The notes beneath the pieces were generated by a model that saw only the letters and a program-made list of their open reading frames with translations, was not told where the DNA came from and ran no database searches. A stretch of 64,000 bases of DNA from an uncultured Acidobacteriia bacterium (GTDB lineage Bacteria; Acidobacteriota; Terriglobia; Bryobacterales; Bryobacteraceae). Each line of letters opens with the position of its first letter. The first letter of the stretch is position 1. The DNA lies in contig CAIUOG010000110.1 of the NCBI GenBank assembly GCA_903900705.1, positions 62,001-126,000 on the forward strand. Reading direction: 5' to 3'. The position numbers and the translations under genes are program-made. Positions 1-8,267 of this stretch are shown in pieces.

Positions 1-214
1 CGACGACCACAACATCGTCGTCTTCACCTCCGCCACCCCCATCGGCATCTGGGCCGCGCTCGGCCTGGACGTGGAAGACCACCGCGCCATGCGCCTTGCG
101 GGTGTGGTCATGAACGCCTCCATCACCATCATGCGACTGCGCGCGGACCAGATCCGCCTGCACGTGTTCAACAGCGTGCCGCATCTGGAACCCGCCCTCT
201 GCACCTACCGGTAG
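1..214 (+). CDS. Histidine phosphatase family protein, C-terminal part (partial)
   Basis: Only the last 70 codons lie in the window; the frame opens at base 2 and ends with TAG. The visible peptide (FTSATPIGIWAAL near its start, then MRLAGVVMNASITIMRLR and a VPHLEP end) resembles the C-terminal half of phosphoglycerate-mutase/histidine-phosphatase proteins. At the position where this superfamily normally carries its second catalytic histidine (a V-x-S-H-G type motif) the visible text reads FTSATPIG, so this branch may lack that histidine; this is an inference from pattern only. The next gene starts 18 bp downstream on the same strand with its own ribosome binding site, so the two are probably co-transcribed. 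Confidence 0.55.
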   Translation, partial: DDHNIVVFTSATPIGIWAALGLDVEDHRAMRLAGVVMNASITIMRLRADQIRLHVFNSVPHLEPALCTYR

Positions 215-232
215 CGATACAAAGGAGCACCC

Positions 233-1435
233 ATGTATTTCGAATTCTCAGACAAAGTGACCGATCTTCAGAACCGCCTCCGCGACTTCATGGATCAGTA
301 CGTCTACCCGAACGAGTACAAGTTCCGCGAGCACACCAGCGGGCCGGATCGCTGGCTGCCCGTCCCAATCATCGAAGAGCTCAAGCCCAGGGCGCGCGAA
401 GCCGGGCTTTGGAATCTCTTCCTCCCGGCCAGCGAGCATGGCGCTGGTCTGACGAATCTTGAATACGCCCCGCTGTGCGAAATCATGGGCGCTTCCCCCA
501 TCGGCCCGGAGGTCTTCAACTGCTCCGCGCCCGATACCGGCAACATGGAAGTCTTCGAACGCTACGCCTCGCCGGAGCTCAAAAAACAGTGGCTCGAACC
601 CCTGCTGGCCGGCGAAATCCGCTCCTGTTTCGCCATGACGGAACCGGCCGTCGCCTCGTCAGACGCCACGAACATTGAGGCCAGTATCGTGCGTGATGGC
701 GACGATTACATCCTCAACGGCCGCAAGTGGTGGACCTCCGGCGCGGGCGACCCTCGCTGCAAGGTCGCCATCTTCATGGGCAAGACCGACCCGAACGCCG
801 CCAAACACAAACAACAGTCGATGATCGTGGTTCCCATGGACGCGCCCGGCGTGAAGATCGTCCGCATGCTGCCCGTCTTCGGCTATGACCATGCGCCCCA
901 CGGCCACGGCGAGGTGCTGTTTGAAAACGTGCGCGTGCCGGCGGGCAACATCCTGCTTGGTGAGGGGCGCGGTTTCGAAATCGCGCAGGGGCGTCTGGGC
1001 CCCGGGCGCATCCATCACTGCATGCGGCTCATCGGCGTGGCGGAACGCGCGCTCGCCGATATGTGTAAACGCGTGAAGGCCCGCACAGCCTTCGGCAAGA
1101 CCATCGCTGAACAGGGCACTATCCGGGCGGACATCGCGCAATCGAGAATCGAAATCGAACAGGCGCGCCTGCTGACATTGAAAGCGGCCTGGATGATGGA
1201 CACCGTCGGCAACAAGGCCGCCAAAGCGGAAATCGCCATGATTAAAGTGGTGGCCCCGAACGTCGCGCTCCGTGTGCTGGACCGCGCCATTCAGGCCCAC
1301 GGCGGCGCGGGCGTTTGCGACGATTTTGAACTCGCCTGGGCATGGGCGAATTCCCGCACGCTGCGGCTGGCCGATGGTCCCGATGAGGTCCACCTGGAGT
1401 CCCTCGCAAAACTGGAACTGAAACGGATGGCATAG
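233..1435 (+). CDS. Acyl-CoA dehydrogenase (ACAD10/11-like)
   Basis: A 400-residue FAD-dependent acyl-CoA dehydrogenase, expected to introduce an alpha-beta double bond into an acyl-CoA and pass electrons to an electron transfer flavoprotein. The middle beta-domain signature is visible as [20 protein letters not shown] (about residues 131-150), followed by [16 protein letters not shown]. The C-terminal helical domain contains [11 protein letters not shown] and ends with [17 protein letters not shown], the form typical of ACAD10/11-like members rather than the YEGTSxI form of short-chain enzymes. Start: ATG preceded by AAAGGAG at good spacing. It probably forms a unit with the upstream phosphatase-like gene. 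Substrate chain length cannot be read from sequence. Confidence 0.9.
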   Translation: MYFEFSDKVTDLQNRLRDFMDQYVYPNEYKFREHTSGPDRWLPVPIIEELKPRAREAGLWNLFLPASEHGAGLTNLEYAPLCEIMGASPIGPEVFNCSAPDTGNMEVFERYASPELKKQWLEPLLAGEIRSCFAMTEPAVASSDATNIEASIVRDGDDYILNGRKWWTSGAGDPRCKVAIFMGKTDPNAAKHKQQSMIVVPMDAPGVKIVRMLPVFGYDHAPHGHGEVLFENVRVPAGNILLGEGRGFEIAQGRLGPGRIHHCMRLIGVAERALADMCKRVKARTAFGKTIAEQGTIRADIAQSRIEIEQARLLTLKAAWMMDTVGNKAAKAEIAMIKVVAPNVALRVLDRAIQAHGGAGVCDDFELAWAWANSRTLRLADGPDEVHLESLAKLELKRMA

Positions 1436-1438
1436 AAT
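1433..1438 (+). promoter_or_regulatory. Possible -10 element of a leaderless transcript (TAGAAT)
   Basis: TAGAAT ends 6 nt before the ATG of the cytochrome c gene and overlaps the TAG stop of the acyl-CoA dehydrogenase gene. No Shine-Dalgarno sequence is present in this short gap. The spacing fits a -10 hexamer whose transcript would begin at or next to the start codon. It is one of several such arrangements in the window. Confidence 0.35.
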
Positions 1439-1444
1439 CGCTAG

Positions 1445-2260
1445 ATGCGAATTCTGGCCGCCCTGGCGCTGCCTCTGCTGCTTTCCGCGCAACATGACGT
1501 CTCCGCCGGAGCGTCAAAGAATCCGGCGATTCAGGACCCGGTCGCCATTGCGGCGGGCGCGAAACTTTACGCCACGTCGTGCGGCGGCTGCCACGGGCCG
1601 GACGGCATCGGCGGCCGCGGCCCCAACCTGGTGCGCCAGTTGCAATCGCATCAACTCAAAGACGACGAACTTTTCGCCGCCATCCGCTACGGTGTCCCCG
1701 GTACGGACATGCCGCCCACCCGCCTGTCCGACGCGGAAACCTGGCAGCTGACCGCTTACATCCGCGCCCTCACCGGCCCCGCCAGCGACAGCAAAGTTCC
1801 CGGCGATGCGGCGGCCGGCGAACGCCTCTACTGGAGCGCAAAGGCCGCCTGCGCCGACTGCCACGCCATCCTCGGCAAAGGCAGCCGCATGGGGCCCGAC
1901 CTCAGCAACATCGGTGGCAGCCGTCCGCTCACCTACATCCGCCAGGCGCTGACGCCGCCGAAGAACGATCCCTCCCGCAACTTCGCGCTCATGGGCAAGG
2001 AAGGCGTCACGGTCACGATGAAGAACGGCGTCGTGCTCACCGGCATTGCGCGCAATCGCAGCAATTACTCGCTGCAACTGGTGGATAAACAAGGCGATCT
2101 GCACCTCATCAACATGGCCGACGTGAAGGCCCTCACCGTGAAAGACCACTCCATCATGCCGGAAGACTACGGCACTCGTTTCACCGCCGGTGAAATGCGC
2201 GACCTGCTCGCGTACCTCGCAACGCAGACCATCCGCCCTTCCGAAACAGGTGCAAAATAA
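1445..2260 (+). CDS. Diheme c-type cytochrome, exported
   Basis: A 271-residue secreted electron carrier. An N-terminal signal peptide (ALALPLLLSAQ) precedes two covalent heme motifs, CGGCH at residues 46-50 and CADCH at residues 136-140. A probable axial methionine for the first heme lies in GVPGTDMPP (about residue 89). The C-terminal part (GVVLTGIARNRSNYSLQLVD ... SIMPEDYG ... LLAYL) resembles the putative heme-binding domain common in Acidobacteria and Planctomycetes (TIGR02603-like). Its TAA stop overlaps the ATG of the PQQ-type dehydrogenase gene (TAATG), indicating translational coupling. The natural inference is that it accepts electrons from that dehydrogenase in the periplasm. Confidence 0.85.
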   Translation: MRILAALALPLLLSAQHDVSAGASKNPAIQDPVAIAAGAKLYATSCGGCHGPDGIGGRGPNLVRQLQSHQLKDDELFAAIRYGVPGTDMPPTRLSDAETWQLTAYIRALTGPASDSKVPGDAAAGERLYWSAKAACADCHAILGKGSRMGPDLSNIGGSRPLTYIRQALTPPKNDPSRNFALMGKEGVTVTMKNGVVLTGIARNRSNYSLQLVDKQGDLHLINMADVKALTVKDHSIMPEDYGTRFTAGEMRDLLAYLATQTIRPSETGAK

Positions 2261-3855
2261 TGAGAATCATTCTCCTCGCCCTTCTCACCGTGACAGCCCT
2301 CGCCGCCCAGGTGCGCGATGAAGACATCCTCAAAGGCGCCGGCGAAAACTGGACCACCTACGCGGGCAATTTCGAGGGCTGGCGCTACAGCCCGCTCACG
2401 CAGATCAATCTGCAAAACGTCGCGAACATGGTGCCCAAATGGACCTATCACGTTCCGGAGTCGAACGGCCTGCGTACCTCGCCCATTGTTTACAACGGGG
2501 TCCTGTACATCACGAATTCGAACTCCGTGCATGCCATGGATGCCCGCACCGGCCGCCTGATCTGGCGCTATGACGACGGCCTCGCGAAGCGCAAGGGCGT
2601 GAATCGCGGCGCGGCCATTTACGGCGACGCCGTCTACTTCACCACCACCGACAATTACCTCGTCGCGCTGGACCGCCGCAACGGCGCGCTGCTTTTTAAC
2701 AAAAAGTTCGCCGACGCCGAAACCGGCACCATCTCCACCTCCGCGCCGCTGATCGTGAAAAACAAGGTGCTGGTGGGCAGCGCGGGCGGCGACACCGGCA
2801 TGCGCGGTTTCATCGCCGCGCTCGACCCTAAAACCGGCAACGAAATCTGGCGGACCTGGACCGTGCCCGGCAAAGGCGAACCGGGTTCCGAAACCTGGAG
2901 TGATCTGCACGAATGGGGCGGGGCGGCCACCTGGCTTTCCGGCACCTACGACCCCGCGAGCAATACCCTCTTCTGGACCACCGGCAACCCCTGGCCCGAC
3001 TACGCCGGCAAGCCCCGCGAAGGCATTGATCTCTATTCGTGCTCCGTCATCGCGCTCGATCTTGAAACCGGCAAGCTCAAGTGGTACTTCCAGTTCACCC
3101 CGCATGACCTGCATGACTGGGACGCGCAGAGCTGGCCCGTGCTGCTCGAAATCCCCTGGAACGGCGCGATGCGCAAAGTGGTGGCGCATGCCAACCGCAA
3201 TGGCTTCTTCTATATCCTGGACCGCGAGACCGGCAAGTTCCTCAAGGCCACCAAACTGATCGACAACATCACCTGGGCCTCCGGCATCGACGACAACGGC
3301 AAGCCTGTCATCATCCCCGGTAAGGAGCCCACCGTGGAAGGCAACTGGGTCTGCCCAGGCGTCAAAGGCGGCACCAACTGGATGGGCCAGAGCTACAACC
3401 CGGGCACCGGCCTGCTCTATATCCTCACGCAGGAAGAGTGCGGCATGTTCACGCTTTCCACGCAGAAGCCGGTTCCCATGAAGAATTTCGCGGGCGGCGC
3501 GGCCACCGAACCCGGCGGCCCCGTGCTCATCCGCGCGGTGGACCCGAAGACCGGCAAGCGCGTCTGGGAATACCCGGTGGGCAACTATTCCCGCATGTGG
3601 ACCGGTACCGTCTCCACCGCCACCGGCGTGCTCTTTTCCGGCGATGATGACGGTCACATGATCGCGCTCGATGCGAAGACCGGCAGGCACCTGTGGCACT
3701 ACAACGTGGGCGACACCCTGACGGCCTCCCCGATTATTTACTCGGTGGATGGCAAAGAGTACGTCGCCATCGCGGCGGGTACGAATGTCTTTTCCTTCGG
3801 CCTGTTCGAACCGGCGCAGCCCATGGCGCTGCCCGCCATCACGATGGAAAAATAG
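2260..3855 (+). CDS. PQQ-dependent dehydrogenase-like beta-propeller protein
   Basis: A 531-residue exported protein with a short signal peptide (LLALLTVTALAAQ) and a quinoprotein-type beta-propeller. Repeated tryptophan-docking blades are visible, for example DARTGRLIWRYDD, DPKTGNEIWRTW, DLETGKLKWYFQF, DPKTGKRVWEYPV and DAKTGRHLWHYNV. The opening GWRYSPLTQINLQNV is typical of methanol/ethanol-type PQQ alcohol dehydrogenases. The family oxidises alcohols or sugars in the periplasm and hands electrons to cytochrome c, which fits the overlapping diheme cytochrome gene. The substrate is unknown. Fusion to a cytochrome domain, seen in some quinohemoproteins, is absent; the partner is a separate gene instead. 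Confidence 0.85.
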   Translation: MRIILLALLTVTALAAQVRDEDILKGAGENWTTYAGNFEGWRYSPLTQINLQNVANMVPKWTYHVPESNGLRTSPIVYNGVLYITNSNSVHAMDARTGRLIWRYDDGLAKRKGVNRGAAIYGDAVYFTTTDNYLVALDRRNGALLFNKKFADAETGTISTSAPLIVKNKVLVGSAGGDTGMRGFIAALDPKTGNEIWRTWTVPGKGEPGSETWSDLHEWGGAATWLSGTYDPASNTLFWTTGNPWPDYAGKPREGIDLYSCSVIALDLETGKLKWYFQFTPHDLHDWDAQSWPVLLEIPWNGAMRKVVAHANRNGFFYILDRETGKFLKATKLIDNITWASGIDDNGKPVIIPGKEPTVEGNWVCPGVKGGTNWMGQSYNPGTGLLYILTQEECGMFTLSTQKPVPMKNFAGGAATEPGGPVLIRAVDPKTGKRVWEYPVGNYSRMWTGTVSTATGVLFSGDDDGHMIALDAKTGRHLWHYNVGDTLTASPIIYSVDGKEYVAIAAGTNVFSFGLFEPAQPMALPAITMEK

Positions 3856-3931
3856 CTCGGGGGAGAGGATTGCGGCACCCACCGCTAAACTGTAAGCGGC
3901 AGTACATCCGCGAAAGTGGACATCCGCGAAA

Positions 3932-5158
3932 ATGGACACCCGCGACACCCTCAGCCTCGCGATCGACGCGATCCGTGCGCATAAACTCCGCGCGGCGCTG
4001 ACCATCCTCGGCCTCACCATGGGCGTCGCCACGCTCATCACGGTCATGACCATCGTGCAGGGCGCGAATACTTACGTCGAAACCAAAATCGCCAACCTCG
4101 GCACCAACGTCTTCCGGGTCGCCAAAACCCCGTTCGCCGTCGTCGATTTCACCGTCGTCGTGAAGGCGCTGAAAAACAAAAACATCCACCCCGAAGATCT
4201 CTACGCCGTCCGCGAGCTCTGCAAAGCCTGCGAACTTGTGGGCGCATCGGCCAGCGGTTCGCTCTCCGTGCAGTTCGGCAACAAGCAGGTGGACGACACC
4301 AGCATCATCGGCTACACGCCCAACATGGTCGATATCGACACGCGCACCGTCGACCAGGGCCGCTACTTCACCGAAAGCGAAGACCGCCACGCGGCCTACG
4401 TCTGCCTCATCGGTTCGTCCGTCGTCGAGCAACTCTTTCCCGGCCAGAACCCCATCGGCAAAAACATTCGGACCGGCAGCCAGGAGTTCCTGGTCATCGG
4501 CACTTTTGAAAAGCTCGGCGCAGTGCTCGGGCAGGATCAGGATAATTACGCCATCATCCCGCTCAACACTTACCTCAAGGTTCGCGGCACGCGATCGTCC
4601 CTTACCCTCGAAATCAAAGCCTCCGGCGGCGACAAGAATTTCAATGACGCGCAGGGCGAAGTCACCGGCATCATGCGCACGCGCCGGCAGGACCAGCCTG
4701 GCAAGGAAGAGAGCTTCTTCGTCGGCACCGCGCAAAGCTACATCGCGCTGTGGCAAAGTATCAGCGGATCTTTTTTTGCGGTCTTCGTGATGGTCAGTTC
4801 CATCTCGGCCGTGGTGGGCGGCATCGTCATCATGAACGTCATGCTGGTGAGCGTCAGCGAGCGAACCCGCGAGATCGGCGTCCGCCGGGCTCTTGGCGCA
4901 ACGCAGCAGGACATCCTGACGCAGTTCCTCACCGAGAGCCTGATCCAGTGCGTCATCGGGGGCATTTTCGGCATCAGTATCGGTTTCGCCTGCGCCTCCG
5001 CCTTGCGAAACTTCACTTCCTTCCCCGCGGACGTGCAACTCTGGGTGGCGATCCTCGGCGTGATCCTGAGTTCCGTCATCGGCCTGTTCTTCGGCATTTA
5101 TCCGGCCCGCAAGGCCGCGCAACTCGACCCCGTCACAGCTTTGCGGAAGGAGACTTAG
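3932..5158 (+). CDS. ABC transporter permease, MacB/FtsX type
   Basis: A 408-residue inner-membrane permease with one N-terminal membrane helix (about residues 20-45), a large periplasmic MacB_PCD-like domain, and three C-terminal helices with the FtsX signature (GGIVIMNVMLVSVSERTREIGVRRALGAT). Proteins of this kind work with a separate ATPase in mechanotransmission-type export of lipoproteins, peptides or drugs. It is followed after 3 bp by a second permease of the same architecture, so a heterodimer is likely. No ATP-binding subunit is encoded in the window. The chosen ATG has no obvious Shine-Dalgarno; an in-frame GTG 18 bp upstream lies in an imperfect repeat (gtggacatccgcgaa / atggacacccgcga) and is an alternative start. 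Confidence 0.85.
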   Translation: MDTRDTLSLAIDAIRAHKLRAALTILGLTMGVATLITVMTIVQGANTYVETKIANLGTNVFRVAKTPFAVVDFTVVVKALKNKNIHPEDLYAVRELCKACELVGASASGSLSVQFGNKQVDDTSIIGYTPNMVDIDTRTVDQGRYFTESEDRHAAYVCLIGSSVVEQLFPGQNPIGKNIRTGSQEFLVIGTFEKLGAVLGQDQDNYAIIPLNTYLKVRGTRSSLTLEIKASGGDKNFNDAQGEVTGIMRTRRQDQPGKEESFFVGTAQSYIALWQSISGSFFAVFVMVSSISAVVGGIVIMNVMLVSVSERTREIGVRRALGATQQDILTQFLTESLIQCVIGGIFGISIGFACASALRNFTSFPADVQLWVAILGVILSSVIGLFFGIYPARKAAQLDPVTALRKET

Positions 5159-5161
5159 CCG

Positions 5162-6418
5162 ATGCGCCGGGATGAATTCGTGGAGAACATCGTCGTCGCC
5201 CTCGATACCCTGCGCGACCGCAAAGTCCGCTCCGCGCTGACGATTCTGGGCATCGTGATCGGCGTCACGTCCGTCATCTCCGTGGCCGCGATTATCGACG
5301 GTCTGAACGGCATCATCAAAGAGCGCGTTTCGCGCCTGGGTTCGAACACACTGTTCGTCACGCGTATCCCGGCCGGCCAGGGCGCGAACCGTCTGCCCGC
5401 GAAGGTTCGCACCCGGAAATATCTGGAAGACGGCGATGAGAAGTTCATCGAGGAAACTGCGCCCGGCGTCAGCTACGCCACCATCTTCGGGCAGCGCATC
5501 AACTTCGCCGAACAGAACGACGAAATCCGTTTCGGAGACAACCGCGTGCAGCGCTTCTTCCTGCGCGGCACGCAGCCCAACTACGCCCAGGCGCTGCCCC
5601 TGTTTGCCATCGCGGAAGGCCGCTTCGTGTCGCAGTACGACGAGGAACATGCCCGCAACGTGGTGGTGATCGGGCGCTCCATCGCCGAATCCCTCTTCCC
5701 GCATTCCGACCCCATCGGCAAAGAGGTGCGCGTCAACGGTCGTCTGTACGAGGTCATCGGAACCTTCCAGCCCGACCAGGGCCTCTTCTCGAACTTCGGC
5801 GTGGACCAGTTCGCCTGCATCCCGATGAGCAACTTCCGCAAAAGCTTTCCCGAAATCAAGGAGCGCTTCATCGCCGTCGCAGCCAAAGACGAGGTCTCGC
5901 TCGACGTGGTGCATGACCAGGTGGAGGAAGCCATGCGCCGCAAACGCCACGTCCCCCACAACGGCGAGAACGATTTCGAAATCTCCAGCCCGGACTTCCT
6001 CAGCGCCCTCTGGAATCAGCTCACCGGCGCGCTGGTGCTGCTCACCGGCATCATCAGTTCCATCGGACTGCTGGTGGGCGGCATCGGGGTTATGAATATC
6101 ATGCTGATCTCCGTCACCGAACGCACCAGTGAGATCGGCATCCGTAAGGCGCTGGGCGCGCGCAAATCCGATATCCGCGTGCAGTTCCTCACCGAAGCCA
6201 TCACGCTCTCCTGCATCGGAGGCATTCTCGGCATCGTTTGTGGCGGCTTCATCGCGTTTATCGTGCGCACGCTGGTTCCGGATGTCCCGGCCGCCGTTTC
6301 TCCGCTGTGGATCGCGCTGGGCGTCGGAATCTCGGTCGGCGTCGGCCTGTTCTTCGGCTACTACCCGGCGAACCGCGCCGCCAATCTCGACCCCATTGAA
6401 TGCCTGCGCTACGAATGA
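5162..6418 (+). CDS. ABC transporter permease, MacB/FtsX type
   Basis: A 418-residue paralogue of the preceding permease with the same layout: N-terminal helix (about residues 20-45), periplasmic MacB_PCD-like region, and three C-terminal helices containing GGIGVMNIMLISVTERTSEIGIRKALGAR. It starts 3 bp after the stop of its partner, so the two are surely co-translated. The pair would form the membrane part of a MacB-like exporter. The ATPase and any membrane-fusion protein must be supplied from elsewhere, since none is adjacent. It ends 6 bp before the convergent zinc-ribbon gene. Confidence 0.87.
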   Translation: MRRDEFVENIVVALDTLRDRKVRSALTILGIVIGVTSVISVAAIIDGLNGIIKERVSRLGSNTLFVTRIPAGQGANRLPAKVRTRKYLEDGDEKFIEETAPGVSYATIFGQRINFAEQNDEIRFGDNRVQRFFLRGTQPNYAQALPLFAIAEGRFVSQYDEEHARNVVVIGRSIAESLFPHSDPIGKEVRVNGRLYEVIGTFQPDQGLFSNFGVDQFACIPMSNFRKSFPEIKERFIAVAAKDEVSLDVVHDQVEEAMRRKRHVPHNGENDFEISSPDFLSALWNQLTGALVLLTGIISSIGLLVGGIGVMNIMLISVTERTSEIGIRKALGARKSDIRVQFLTEAITLSCIGGILGIVCGGFIAFIVRTLVPDVPAAVSPLWIALGVGISVGVGLFFGYYPANRAANLDPIECLRYE

Positions 6419-6424
6419 CGGGGC

Positions 6425-6889
6425 TTACTTCCTCTTTTTGGAAGGCCGCTTTTTGGCAGCCGGTTTCGGGGCTTCAGCCATGGGTTCTGCAGCCTCTGGC
6501 TCCGCCTCCGCACTCATCTCCGACGCCGCTTGCGGAACCACAGGCTCAGGCGTTACCGGCATCATCGGCTCCGCATCAGCCATCATCGGCTCCGCATCAG
6601 CCACCGCGGGTTCCGGCGCCATAAAAGGGACGTCTGCCTCCCGCACCGGTGCAGCCGGCACGGTCTTCGCCGGCATCACCGAAGGCGGACGCGGCTGTTT
6701 CGGTTTGTTCCGTTCCCGCTTTTCTTCCGCCGCCCACTTAAACCGGAATTTGTATTGCCGGTGCCCGCAGTGTTCGCACCGAACCGGCACAAACAGTGGA
6801 GATACGAACTGGTCCAGAACACCCTTGGACCTCGACCGGTGAAACTCCGTGGACATTCTGCAGAAGCTACAAATAAGAGAAAACAGCAT
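6425..6889 (-). CDS. Small zinc-ribbon protein with Ala/Pro/Glu-rich and Lys-rich tail
   Basis: About 154 residues from the chosen ATG at 6889. Two cysteine pairs, CSFC near the N-terminus and CEHCGH about 30 residues later, flank a basic stretch (FHRSRSKG) and would form a zinc ribbon. Because the first pair lies just upstream of the internal Met at 6856, the start at 6889 is preferred over that Met and over the longer ORF. The rest is low-complexity, rich in Ala, Pro, Glu and Met, including an exact tandem duplication ADAEPMM, and ends in a basic tail (KKRPSKKRK). No function is assigned; nucleic-acid or protein binding is possible. Its promoter region carries a perfect inverted repeat. Confidence 0.5.
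   Translation of the reverse strand: MLFSLICSFCRMSTEFHRSRSKGVLDQFVSPLFVPVRCEHCGHRQYKFRFKWAAEEKRERNKPKQPRPPSVMPAKTVPAAPVREADVPFMAPEPAVADAEPMMADAEPMMPVTPEPVVPQAASEMSAEAEPEAAEPMAEAPKPAAKKRPSKKRK
6561..6602. repeat. Exact 21-bp tandem duplication inside a coding region
   Basis: Two adjacent identical copies of atcatcggctccgcatcagcc lie within the zinc-ribbon gene and encode the repeated peptide ADAEPMM. The length is a multiple of three, so the frame is kept. It is a likely slippage site. Confidence 0.9.
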
Positions 6890-6905
6890 GCCTTGCAGAT
6901 GTAGT

Positions 6906-6932
6906 ATACGATCTTTCCCCTGTAGATCGTAT
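6906..6932. promoter_or_regulatory. Perfect 9-bp inverted repeat, operator-like
   Basis: Arms atacgatct and agatcgtat are exact reverse complements separated by 9 bp. The left arm overlaps a TATACT hexamer on the minus strand (6903-6908), a plausible -10 box for the zinc-ribbon gene that starts at 6889. There is no T-run on either side, so a rho-independent terminator for the upstream fuconate dehydratase gene is less likely than a dimeric-repressor site. Confidence 0.45.
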
Positions 6933-6953
6933 GAATTCGCGAGACTCAGGGTA

Positions 6954-8246
6954 CTACTGCCAGGCCACTCCGGAAGGGTACTCGTGCTCATCGAGAGACG
7001 CCTTTTTCATCTCGATGCTGTAGCCCGGCAAACCCGGCGGCATGTAGCGCCCGTTCTTCATCCGGACCGGGTCCAGAAAGTGCTCATGCAGATGGTCCAC
7101 AAACTCCAGCAGGCGGCTTTCGAGTGATGCGCTGACGCACACATAATCGAAGATCGAAAGGTGCTGCACGTATTCGCACAGCCCCACGCCACCCGCGTGC
7201 GGACAGACCGGCACACCAAACTTCTTCGCCATCAGCAGCACCGCCAGAATCTCATTCACGCCGCCCAGCCGGCAGCTGTCAATCTGGCAAAACTGAATCG
7301 CATTCGCCTGTAACAGCTGTTTGAACATCACCCGGTTCTGGCAATGTTCGCCCGTCGCCACGCCGATGGGCGCAATCGCCCGCGCAATGGCTGCGTGTCC
7401 CAGCACATCATCCGGGCTTGTCGGCTCTTCAATCCACCACGGATCGAACTTCGCCAGGCGGCCCATGTTCGCGATCGCCTCGCCCACATCCCACCGCTGA
7501 TTCGCGTCCATCATCAGCTTCCGGTCGCCAATCTCTTCGCGGATGATGCCGCAGCGCCGGATGTCGTCCTCGATATCCGCTCCCACCTTGATCTTGAAAT
7601 GCGTCCAGCCTTCCGCCAGCGCATCCTGGCAGAGCTTGCGCAACTGCTCATCGGTGTAACCCAGCCAGCCGGCTGACGTGGTGTAGGCCGGATACCCGTC
7701 GCGCTCCATCTCCGCGATGCGAGCCTGCCGCGTGGGTTCGGCCGCGCGCAGAATGTCGAGCGCCTCGGCGGGCGTCAGCGCATCGGTAATGTAACGGAAA
7801 TCGAGACAGCGGACAATCTCTTCGGGCGTCATGTCGCAGAGCAGCCGCCAGACCGGCTTGCCTTCCGCCTTCGCCCACAGGTCCCAGACCGCATTGACCA
7901 CCGCGGCCGTCGCCAGATGGATCACACCCTTTTCCGGCCCCACCCAGCGCAACTGGCTGTCGCCCGTGATCATGCGCCAGAACGCGCCCATATCCGCCGT
8001 CAGCGATTCCAGCGTCTTGCCCAGCAGCAGGGGCTTCAGCGCTTCCACCGCCGCCACGCAAAGCTCATTGCCGCGCCCGATCGTGAACGTCAGCCCGTGC
8101 CCTTCGAGGCCCTCCTGCGAGGTCTTCACAATCACGTAGGCGGCCGAATAGTCGGGGTCCAGGTTCATCGCATCCGAGCCGATCTTCTGCCGGGAAGTGG
8201 GGAAACGGATATCGCGCGCTTCGAGCGCAGTAATGGTAATGGGCAT
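6954..8246 (-). CDS. L-fuconate dehydratase (enolase superfamily)
   Basis: A 430-residue member of the mandelate racemase/enolase superfamily, expected to dehydrate L-fuconate to 2-keto-3-deoxy-L-fuconate in a non-phosphorylative fucose pathway. The N-terminal capping domain contains [14 protein letters not shown] and [11 protein letters not shown], typical of fuconate dehydratases. The barrel carries the expected catalytic set: Lys in HFKIKVGA, metal ligands in [21 protein letters not shown] and ATGEHCQNR, and the His region [17 protein letters not shown]. It lies 21 bp downstream of the acetylesterase gene on the same strand, so the two are probably one operon aimed at plant-wall sugars. 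No other fuconate pathway enzyme is clearly identified nearby; the SDR at 23 kb is a distant possibility only. Confidence 0.9.
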   Translation of the reverse strand: MPITITALEARDIRFPTSRQKIGSDAMNLDPDYSAAYVIVKTSQEGLEGHGLTFTIGRGNELCVAAVEALKPLLLGKTLESLTADMGAFWRMITGDSQLRWVGPEKGVIHLATAAVVNAVWDLWAKAEGKPVWRLLCDMTPEEIVRCLDFRYITDALTPAEALDILRAAEPTRQARIAEMERDGYPAYTTSAGWLGYTDEQLRKLCQDALAEGWTHFKIKVGADIEDDIRRCGIIREEIGDRKLMMDANQRWDVGEAIANMGRLAKFDPWWIEEPTSPDDVLGHAAIARAIAPIGVATGEHCQNRVMFKQLLQANAIQFCQIDSCRLGGVNEILAVLLMAKKFGVPVCPHAGGVGLCEYVQHLSIFDYVCVSASLESRLLEFVDHLHEHFLDPVRMKNGRYMPPGLPGYSIEMKKASLDEHEYPSGVAWQ

Positions 8247-8267
8247 AACGTAAACGATTTAGTAAGT

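Noticed and set aside
3839-5959. 706-codon minus-strand ORF opposite the two permeases (and the 628-codon ORF 2167..4053)
   Set aside because: Composition is His/Asp/Ala/Gly-rich with no recognisable domain, while the plus strand encodes clear MacB-type and PQQ-type proteins.
8251-8261. TAAACGATTTA near-palindrome just before the fuconate dehydratase start
   Set aside because: It resembles the TGAAACG operator but is AT-shifted, lies within 5 nt of the start codon in a 21-bp intercistronic gap, and has no promoter beside it; likely chance.
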